The position numbers and the translations under genes are program-made. The notes below the pieces were generated by a model that was not told the DNA's origin, searched no databases, and worked only from the letters and a program-made list of their open reading frames with translations. Shown in pieces: positions 44,148-49,532 of a stretch of 49,532 nt of DNA (position 1 is the first letter of the stretch; each line of letters starts with the position of its first letter). The stretch covers positions 1 through 49,532 of the forward strand of contig CAMDZW010000028.1 of NCBI GenBank assembly GCA_945911015.1, given 5' to 3'. Origin of the DNA: an uncultured Propionibacteriaceae bacterium (GTDB taxonomy: Bacteria; Actinomycetota; Actinomycetes; Propionibacteriales; Propionibacteriaceae).

Positions 44148-44855
44148 TCAGGTCACGGATGTGCCCGACTCGGGGATTGGTGTGGTCTTGTCCGGGTCGT
44201 GGCGGTCGGGACGTACGGGGAACACACGTTGGATGCACCAGGCAGAGATCACCACCGGCACGGCAACAGCACAGACCGGGAGCAGACCGGGCCAGCCGAT
44301 GGCGATCAGCAGCGTGGGCCAGCCAACGGTGGCGGCAATCAGCGTCAGGGTGAGGACCGGGCGACCGAGGCCGACTGCCAACGCGGCCGCGAAGGTCCGA
44401 GCCACACTTGGCTCGGCGCCGCGTTCGATCAGCCAGGCCAGGTGCGGCACAATGACGGCCGCCACCAACGCAGCGATCATCACCAGTCCTTGGGTGATGC
44501 CCTGATGGACCGGCGCCTGGGTCCGTGCCTGCCACAGGGTGGCCAGCAGAGCGAGGAGCGTCGCGGTCACGACCAGACTGCTCGCCACGCCGCGTCGCCA
44601 GTGCCGCCGCCACAGTCGCCCCATGGTGCGTGGCACGGACAGATCGGTCTCCCCGTTGATCCACCGACGAGCCACCCCGTGCGCAGCGACTGTGGCCGGA
44701 CCGAAGCCGAACAGCACACCACCGGCCAGGGTGAACAGGCACCACCACAGGTTCAGCCAGACCAACCGCACGGCCCACTGCAGGGCCAGGTCCACTCCGG
44801 CGAGCGGACCTGCCAAACGCGCGGTGGCTCCGCGTGTGGCGGTGGGCACAGCCAT
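44148..44855 (-). CDS. DUF624 (YesL-like) membrane protein
   Basis: A 235-aa protein with about five hydrophobic helices and the DUF624 N-terminal pattern (VRLVWLNLWWCLFTLAGGVLFGFGPATVA). YesL-like proteins accompany LplB/YtcP-type permeases in oligosaccharide uptake operons; their exact role is unknown. The ATG at 44855 lies 3 bp after the permease stop (TAG), with AAGGG upstream inside the permease end; a GTG at 44858 is an alternative. The placement between permease and binding-protein genes supports a role in this importer. Confidence 0.85.
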   Translation of the reverse strand: MAVPTATRGATARLAGPLAGVDLALQWAVRLVWLNLWWCLFTLAGGVLFGFGPATVAAHGVARRWINGETDLSVPRTMGRLWRRHWRRGVASSLVVTATLLALLATLWQARTQAPVHQGITQGLVMIAALVAAVIVPHLAWLIERGAEPSVARTFAAALAVGLGRPVLTLTLIAATVGWPTLLIAIGWPGLLPVCAVAVPVVISAWCIQRVFPVRPDRHDPDKTTPIPESGTSVT

Positions 44856-44858
44856 CAC

Positions 44859-45818
44859 CTAGCCCTTGACCGATCCGATGAGCACGCCCTTGGTGAAGAA
44901 GCGCTGCAGGAACGGATAGATGACCAGGAGCGGCAGCGAGGCCACGATCATGACCGCGTACTTGATCAGTGAAGCCAGCCGGAGCTGCTCGGCGATCGAG
45001 TCTGCTGAGCCGGCATCGCCACCGCCGCCCTGGGTCGGGTCCTGGCTGACGATCAGGAGTTCACGCAGGATCAGCTGCAGGGTGTACTTTTCTCGATCAG
45101 ACAGGTAGATGAGGGCCTTGAAGTACTCGTTCCAGAGCCCGACTCCGTGGAACAGCGCCAATGTGGCGATGATCGGCGCCGAGAGCGGGATCGCCACCCG
45201 GAAGAAGATCTGGAAGTCGCTCGCCCCGTCCACCTTGGCCGACTCGGCCAATTCGTCGGGCACGGTCTGGACGAAGAAGGCCCGCCCCACCAGGATCGAC
45301 CAGGCTCCGGCGGCACCGGGCAGCACCACCGCCCACAGCGTGTCCAGCAGGCCGAGATTCTTCACCACCAGATAGGTCGGGATCAGTCCGCCGTTGAACA
45401 GCATCGTGAACAGGATGTACCACGTGACCGCGGTGCGGCCGACGAGTTCCTTGCGCGACAGGGCGTAGGCGCAGGGCAACACAATCGCGAGGTGGATCAG
45501 GACACCGATGACGGTGTACACGATCGTGTTCCGGTAGCCGGTCCAGATGGCCGGTTCGTCGAACACCCGCCGGTAGCCGTCGAGGGTCAGGTCGACCGGC
45601 CACAACCACACCTGTCCACTCTCGACGGCGGCAGGGTCGCTGATCGAGGCCACCGCGACGAACCACAGCGGGTAACCGATGATGATGCACACGACCACCA
45701 GAAAAATCGCATTGACCAGGTCGAACCGGCGGTCGGAACGGCTGCGCACCACCCGGTGCGTGGTCGCCGATTCGTCGTCGTGTGGGGATCGGCCGGGGGC
45801 CGTCAGTTCAGTGCTCAT
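44859..45818 (-). CDS. Carbohydrate ABC transporter permease, YtcP-like
   Basis: A 319-aa inner-membrane permease with about six helices. The EAA loop that contacts the ATPase reads ELAESAKVDGASDFQIFFRVAIPLSAP. A conserved loop FTMLFNGGLIPTYLVVKNLGLLDTLWA is typical of YtcP-type subunits. The ATG at 45818 has GGTGAG upstream and lies 5 bp after the LplB-like gene. It forms a heterodimer with that protein. No ATPase gene is in the operon, so a shared multitask ATPase (MsmX/MsiK type) is expected. Confidence 0.9.
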   Translation of the reverse strand: MSTELTAPGRSPHDDESATTHRVVRSRSDRRFDLVNAIFLVVVCIIIGYPLWFVAVASISDPAAVESGQVWLWPVDLTLDGYRRVFDEPAIWTGYRNTIVYTVIGVLIHLAIVLPCAYALSRKELVGRTAVTWYILFTMLFNGGLIPTYLVVKNLGLLDTLWAVVLPGAAGAWSILVGRAFFVQTVPDELAESAKVDGASDFQIFFRVAIPLSAPIIATLALFHGVGLWNEYFKALIYLSDREKYTLQLILRELLIVSQDPTQGGGGDAGSADSIAEQLRLASLIKYAVMIVASLPLLVIYPFLQRFFTKGVLIGSVKG

Positions 45819-45823
45819 CGGAC

Positions 45824-46786
45824 TCACCACAGACTGTTCTCGGAGAATTTTCGGGCAAGCTGGTTGACCAGCACCAACATGGCGATGTTGATCACGGAGT
45901 CGAACAGGCCCACGGCAGCGGCATAGCTGTACTGCCCTTGGAGCAGACCGGCCTGGTAGACGAAGGTCTGGATGACATCGGATGTGGACGAGTTCAAGGA
46001 GTTGTTCATCAGGAGGACCTTCTCGAAGCCCACCGACATGAAACTGCCGAAGTCAAGGATGAACAACACGACCACCGTCGGCATGATGGCCGGGATGTTG
46101 ACGTGCATGATGCGCCGCAGCCGCCCGGCACCGTCAACCTCGGCCGCCTGGTGCAGTTCCGGGTTCACTCCGGCGAGGGCGGCGAGATAGATGATGGTCG
46201 ACCAACCGAGGTTCTGCCAGACACCGGACCACGTGTACAGGTGTCGGAACCAGCCAGCCTCCTGCATGAACTGGATCGGGCCGACGCCGAACCAACCAGC
46301 AACGTGGTTGGCCAGGCCGACGCGGGGATCGAGGAAGGCGAACAGCATGCTGACCACGACCACCAAGGACACGAAGTGTGGCGCGTACGTCAACGTCTGG
46401 GCAAACCGTTTGAAGAACCGGTTTTTCACCTCGTTCAGCGACAGCGCAAGGATGATCGGCAGCGGGAACAGCACCAGCTGGTAAAGACTCAGGACAAGCG
46501 TGTTGACCAGGAGACGCCAGAAGTAGAAGGAGTTGAAGAAGCGTTCGAAGTGGTCAAAACCGACCCACCTCGAGCCCCAGATACCACGCGAGGCCACGAA
46601 GTCCTTGAACGCAATCTGAACGCCGTACATCGGGACGTAGTTGAAGATCAGGAAGAACACGATCGCCGGCAAGGCAAGGACATAGAGCTGCCAGCATCCC
46701 CTCAACCGTCGTCGCAGCACTTGCCAGCGGGTCGGGCGCGCGGTCGTCGGTGTCGGCGCAACCTCGACCGCTGCCACGTCAGCCAC
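45824..46786 (-). CDS. Carbohydrate ABC transporter permease, LplB-like
   Basis: A 320-aa permease with about six helices. The N-terminal block WQLYVLALPAIVFFLIFNYVPMYGVQIAFKDF is the LplB signature, and the EAA loop reads ELHQAAEVDGAGRLRRIMHVNIPAI. The start is a GTG at 46786, with GAGG about 9 nt upstream; a GTG at 46792 is too close to that site but possible. It is the first gene of the operon LplB - YtcP - DUF624 - two binding proteins. A sigma-70-like promoter lies about 100 bp upstream. Confidence 0.9.
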   Translation of the reverse strand: MADVAAVEVAPTPTTARPTRWQVLRRRLRGCWQLYVLALPAIVFFLIFNYVPMYGVQIAFKDFVASRGIWGSRWVGFDHFERFFNSFYFWRLLVNTLVLSLYQLVLFPLPIILALSLNEVKNRFFKRFAQTLTYAPHFVSLVVVVSMLFAFLDPRVGLANHVAGWFGVGPIQFMQEAGWFRHLYTWSGVWQNLGWSTIIYLAALAGVNPELHQAAEVDGAGRLRRIMHVNIPAIMPTVVVLFILDFGSFMSVGFEKVLLMNNSLNSSTSDVIQTFVYQAGLLQGQYSYAAAVGLFDSVINIAMLVLVNQLARKFSENSLW

Positions 46787-46835
46787 GATCACGACCTCGA
46801 TGTGCGGGCATCACGCCACAGTCACGCTCAAATTG

Positions 46836-46849
46836 TGCATGGCAATGCA
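46836..46849. promoter_or_regulatory. Inverted repeat TGCAT-GGCA-ATGCA in the importer leader
   Basis: A perfect 5-bp inverted repeat with a 4-bp spacer lies downstream of the putative -10 element and 50 bp upstream of the first permease start. A repressor bound here would block elongation. Its small size makes chance occurrence possible. Confidence 0.35.
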
Positions 46850-46887
46850 TCGGCTCTCCTAGGGACGTTCGGAAAGTACCTCCTGCA

Positions 46888-46916
46888 AAGCTATGCGTGC
46901 CGTTGGATGAGGTCAA
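46888..46916 (-). promoter_or_regulatory. Sigma-70-like promoter of the importer operon
   Basis: On the minus strand TTGACC (46916-46911) and TAGCTT (46893-46888) are separated by 17 bp, close to the housekeeping consensus. Transcription would start near 46880, giving a leader of about 90 nt before the LplB-like gene. Confidence 0.55.
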
Positions 46917-46921
46917 GGCTT

Positions 46922-46939
46922 GAGATCATTAAATATCTC
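46922..46939. promoter_or_regulatory. Inverted repeat GAGAT-N8-ATCTC next to the importer promoter
   Basis: The repeat lies in an AT-rich patch 6 bp upstream of the -35 element of the importer promoter, a usual place for an activator site. No regulator gene is adjacent. The operator sequence differs from those at 5337 and 32868. Confidence 0.35.
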
Positions 46940-47004
46940 GACTGCGCGACCTGTGGATATAGGTTCCACCTGTCGGTGCGCAATGACCAATCACCGCAAC
47001 CACA

Positions 47005-47817
47005 TCAGAGCCATGAACCCAGCACCGAGGACGTTCGCGCAGCAACGGCACTGACCCACTCATCCGGCCAGGGCATGCCGGTCGCTGCACACAGCTCTTG
47101 GGCAACCGGGACGAAGGCCCGTGCACAGTAGAGATGCACAGCGGCCACCGAGTCGGCGGTGGCCTCGATCGCCGGGATCTTGGCCACCAGGTCGTAGTGC
47201 TCGGGCGACAGCAGGGCCTTCAGGTGAAGGGCGCCACCCCGATCCTCCACTGTCGTCAGCTCGGTCACCGCCTGGATGAGCATGGTGCGAAGCAGGCCGC
47301 TGCCCGAGGCGCCCACGACGTGGTCCTCGCGACCCAGGACGACGGTGACCAGCGCGAGGACTCGGAAGAACTCAGGAACCAGACGTTGCACCACATCAGG
47401 GGACGGACGCAGCGGATCGAGCTCCGGTGGGAGTCGACCGTAGACATCCCCACGGTCGAACACCGGCCGCACCGTGCTCTGCGAAGGACGTCCGAGGCCG
47501 TCCTTAGGCACCACGAACACATCGAAACGGTGCCAGTCGACGGTGATGTGGTTGAACAGCACGGTCGATCCAAAATCCAGTCGAGCATCCTGCAGGAATT
47601 CGCTGACCGCCTGCCGACGCTCGGGCCACGCTGCAGCAAACGCGGCGACGCTTGCCGCTTCATCCATCACGACCAGGAAGTCGGCGTCGCTGTACTGGTC
47701 GGCAGTGCCCCTGCCAAGACTGCCGGAGAGCAACAACGCACGCACGTGCGGGTCCTGTGACACAGCCTCGGCCACGCGATCAATCAGCTCGCCTCGTGGC
47801 AACTCTTCCGGACTCAC
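47005..47817 (-). CDS. Nucleotidyltransferase-domain protein
   Basis: A 270-aa protein of the DNA-polymerase-beta-like nucleotidyltransferase superfamily. The catalytic motif is LLSGSLGRGTADQYSDADFLVV (GS followed by DxD), with a third acidic residue likely in VDWHRFDVFVV. The C-terminal half is helical. Such proteins include aminoglycoside and lincosamide adenylyltransferases and the nucleotidyltransferase parts of toxin-antitoxin systems; nothing seen picks one of these. It overlaps the upstream secreted-protein gene by 4 bp, an odd pairing for a cytosolic enzyme. The target is unknown. Confidence 0.8.
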   Translation of the reverse strand: MSPEELPRGELIDRVAEAVSQDPHVRALLLSGSLGRGTADQYSDADFLVVMDEAASVAAFAAAWPERRQAVSEFLQDARLDFGSTVLFNHITVDWHRFDVFVVPKDGLGRPSQSTVRPVFDRGDVYGRLPPELDPLRPSPDVVQRLVPEFFRVLALVTVVLGREDHVVGASGSGLLRTMLIQAVTELTTVEDRGGALHLKALLSPEHYDLVAKIPAIEATADSVAAVHLYCARAFVPVAQELCAATGMPWPDEWVSAVAARTSSVLGSWL

Positions 47818-48602
47818 CGAACAACAGTGTGGAGCTCGACGACATCAAGGGCCAGTTGATCGGTGAACTCGAGACCCACCACACCCGACAGCCCACCGCC
47901 ATGCCAAGTGACCTCCCAGTGCACCGTCGCACGGATCACCATCTGACCGGTCCGGGTGTAGACATGACCACACACCGGCGACCGTTGTGGCTTGCCGCTC
48001 CGGTCGAAACCGTTGCGTGCACCCGGCCAGGCTCTCGTGTCGGTGCAGGTCAGCTCCGTCCCGTCGCCCATGTCATACACGACCTTGGTGCGGCGAGCAT
48101 CCATCCGCAACGTGAGCCCCTGACTCGTCGCCGAGGTCGACCGGGACACATCACCGGGCACCGTCAGCCAATAGGGAAACCCGACCGCCAACTTGCCCGG
48201 TGCAGCCTTGTTGACCTCAGGATCCGGACCGAACACCGGGGTGGCATCAGGAAACCTGAGCTCAGCGATGACCTCGCGAGCAACCTCCCGCGGATCCACC
48301 ACCCGACAGCCACGGTCCTCCGCACATGTCACCAAGGTGGGCGCCTTCGAGCAGCGCTCCTTGTCGGCTGCCGTCATCGAACCCTCGATGCAAGCACGGA
48401 ACTCCTTGTTCGCCTTCTTCAGCATGAGCTTCTTCTGCTCCTCGGAGTACTGATGCCACCGACGAAGCTCGAGGATGTGCTGCTCGTAGACCTTCTCTCC
48501 ACGGTCACTCTCACCCACTCGGATATCAGCGTATGCGGGAAGGTGAGCTACGACGCTCACCAAGACAATAAGGCAGCCAACGAACAAACGAGTCCACTTC
48601 AT
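47814..48602 (-). CDS. Secreted protein with PKD-like C-terminal domain
   Basis: A 262-aa protein with a signal peptide (WTRLFVGCLIVLVSVVAH, cleavage likely after AYA). A charged helical segment follows (LELRRWHQYSEEQKKLMLKK), then a cysteine-containing region (CAEDRGC) and a PKD-like beta domain (VVYDMGDGTELTC ... SPVCGHVYTRTG ... RATVHWEVTW). Secreted PKD proteins of this form are common in actinobacteria next to small lipoproteins; their function is unknown. The ATG at 48602 has AGGTGG upstream and overlaps the stop of the lipoprotein gene (ATGA). Confidence 0.8.
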   Translation of the reverse strand: MKWTRLFVGCLIVLVSVVAHLPAYADIRVGESDRGEKVYEQHILELRRWHQYSEEQKKLMLKKANKEFRACIEGSMTAADKERCSKAPTLVTCAEDRGCRVVDPREVAREVIAELRFPDATPVFGPDPEVNKAAPGKLAVGFPYWLTVPGDVSRSTSATSQGLTLRMDARRTKVVYDMGDGTELTCTDTRAWPGARNGFDRSGKPQRSPVCGHVYTRTGQMVIRATVHWEVTWHGGGLSGVVGLEFTDQLALDVVELHTVVR

Positions 48603-49255
48603 TGAGATCCACCTTGACACTCAGAAACTTCCCACCCACGATACCCTTGGGAATTCTTCTTGTAATCCCAGACCAGCCACTTCCCATCGATCTTCTTTAC
48701 GATCATGTGGGACTCGTCCATTCCTCCTTTTGATACCACCTCACCATTACTGTCCAATACCTGCAATTTTCGACCGTCCGTGCATCGATAGATCAGAAGC
48801 TCGTCTTCGTTGTACTCACCCAACAGCTCGAGCTCCACGACCTTACTTGAGGAATCGAACCTTTTGCCTTCAGCTCGATAGGACTCTAAACCGAAGGCGT
48901 TGTAGTCCCAATACGGACTGGCTGGATCGACGTACTTCTCCAGCTCCTTCGGATACGTCTTGTGCTTGTCCGGCTCCATCAGCACCTCATCGATGATGCG
49001 ATTCGCCTCCCGCACGGCCTTCTTCGCGGCGGCAATGTCCTTCTCCTCCTGCGACTGAGCAGTCGGGGACGGGGTGGGCGTGGGCGTGGGTGTCGGCTCC
49101 TCGCTGGTCGACGGCGCCGGCGATGGGGCGGCAGCAGAGGTCTGCAGGCCCGTGGAGTCGGGCGGTGTCTGCCCGGGGTCGCCGGGCGTGCACGCCACGA
49201 GCAGGGCCACCGGCACCGCCAGCGCACTCATCACGGTCTGCATCGACCGTCTCAT
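48599..49255 (-). CDS. Lipoprotein with Pro/Thr/Ser-rich linker
   Basis: A 218-aa lipoprotein. The signal has arginines at its start (MRRSMQTVMSALAV) and a lipobox LLVAC. A Pro/Ser/Thr-rich linker including a (TP) run follows, then a charged helix (EEKDIAAAKKAVREANRII) and a compact domain ending in DGKWLVWDYKKNSQGY and a cysteine. This resembles small actinobacterial surface lipoproteins of unknown role. The ATG at 49255 has GAGG 9 nt upstream; another ATG at 49261 is too close to it. It is the first gene of a coupled cassette with the PKD protein and nucleotidyltransferase. The 48.6-48.9 kb part is visibly more AT-rich than the rest of the window. Confidence 0.78.
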   Translation of the reverse strand: MRRSMQTVMSALAVPVALLVACTPGDPGQTPPDSTGLQTSAAAPSPAPSTSEEPTPTPTPTPSPTAQSQEEKDIAAAKKAVREANRIIDEVLMEPDKHKTYPKELEKYVDPASPYWDYNAFGLESYRAEGKRFDSSSKVVELELLGEYNEDELLIYRCTDGRKLQVLDSNGEVVSKGGMDESHMIVKKIDGKWLVWDYKKNSQGYRGWEVSECQGGSQ

Positions 49256-49353
49256 CGTCATCCACCTCGTCGTCTGTGTGGCCCGCCACCTACAGCGGGC
49301 TGGGAGTGACTCAACCACAGAACAGACCGCCTTTCACACCACTCCACGAGATC

Positions 49354-49393
49354 TGTGGAAAACTCGCCATCTTGTCCACAGACCTGTGGAGAA
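49354..49393. promoter_or_regulatory. Cluster of three DnaA-box-like sites
   Basis: TTGTCCACA at 49372-49380 matches the actinobacterial DnaA-box consensus. TGTGGAAAA (49354-49362) and TGTGGAGAA (49385-49393) are one-mismatch boxes on the other strand. The last two sites form the palindrome TCCACAG-AC-CTGTGGA. They lie about 100-140 bp upstream of the lipoprotein gene. Confidence 0.55.
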
Positions 49394-49443
49394 CCCGGCC
49401 GGGGTACCACTTGGGCGACCTTACGCGTGGAGAATGGCGGGCA

Positions 49444-49465
49444 GGGCCGTCTCCGGCGACGGCCC
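49444..49465. terminator. GC-rich hairpin near the right edge
   Basis: GGGCCGTC and GACGGCCC form a perfect 8-bp stem with a 6-nt loop. It could end transcription of a gene lying to the right on the minus strand; a frame open from the edge to a TAA at 49421-49423 exists there, but is too short to call. No T-tract is present. Confidence 0.4.
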
Positions 49466-49532
49466 CACCTCACCATCACAACCCGATACAGCTCCAGCGC
49501 CATGTCGGGGACAAAGGACCCAGTCCTCGCCG

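Noticed and set aside
49354..49393. Chromosomal origin of replication
   Set aside because: Three boxes are few, there is no AT-rich unwinding region visible, and dnaA, dnaN, rpmH and parAB are absent from the window.
49258..49503. An 81-codon minus-strand frame at the right edge
   Set aside because: It overlaps the lipoprotein leader and the DnaA-box cluster, is arginine-rich and has no features of a gene.

Overview
The window is high-GC DNA from an actinobacterium. The supporting signs are a mycothione reductase (mycothiol redox metabolism), a 33-residue bS22-type ribosomal protein beside a BldC-like protein, acuC and proC, a CobA-HemD fusion, and the System II cytochrome c genes behind hemL. 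From memory, the order of the core genes (279-aa TIM-barrel protein, proC, BldC-like, bS22, SerB-like HAD, glutaredoxin, hemA, hemC, hemD, hemB ... hemL, histidine phosphatase, TlpA, CcdA, ResB, CcsB) follows Mycobacterium tuberculosis Rv0498 to Rv0529. The Propionibacteriales are a reasonable guess, but I cannot fix the family from sequence alone. I saw no tRNA, rRNA, CRISPR array or intact insertion sequence.

Layout. 1-6.4 kb: the 5' end of a Pro-Thr-rich Tat lipoprotein, mycothione reductase, three Gfo/Idh/MocA oxidoreductases (one degenerate), a lipoprotein, and a divergent LacI regulator with two LacI-type operators. 6.4-13.4 kb: a minus-strand operon hemL - histidine phosphatase - tlpA - ccdA - resB - ccsB - ku, in which ku is broken at two places. 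13.5-15.1 kb: a Na+/H+ antiporter with a frameshift. 15.1-21.8 kb: a minus-strand operon rex-hemA-hemC-hemD-yaaA-hemB behind a near-consensus Rex operator; this links early tetrapyrrole synthesis to the NADH/NAD+ ratio. 21.8-23.8 kb: a plus-strand operon of glutaredoxin, HAD phosphatase and LacI regulator. 24.1-28.9 kb: bS22, BldC-like, a frameshifted membrane protein, acuC, proC and asd.

29.0-38.0 kb is a carbohydrate island set into this core. It holds a split transketolase, a xylose-isomerase-like TIM barrel, a nucleoside-hydrolase-fold protein, a divergent FGGY kinase with a SorC regulator, a DUF1593 nucleoside-hydrolase-like protein and a sugar-binding lipoprotein. Isomerase plus FGGY kinase plus two-subunit transketolase matches the logic of D-apiose catabolism (apiose to apulose to apulose-4-phosphate, then transketolase). 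The two nucleoside-hydrolase-like proteins would then be candidates for releasing a furanose. This is the most interesting hypothesis in the window. 38.2-40.7 kb returns to core genes (CPBP-family membrane protein, short proline-dehydrogenase-like protein, TIM-barrel protein). 40.8-46.8 kb is a YtcQ/YtcP/LplB-type oligosaccharide importer with two paralogous binding proteins, a DUF624 protein and no ATPase. 47.0-49.3 kb is a coupled three-gene cassette (nucleotidyltransferase, secreted PKD-like protein, lipoprotein), followed by a cluster of DnaA-box-like sites at the right edge.

Three genes (ku, the antiporter, and the membrane protein at 24.8 kb) carry frame-disrupting lesions. Whether these are real or assembly errors needs raw reads. 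All operators, promoters and hairpins were found by eye.
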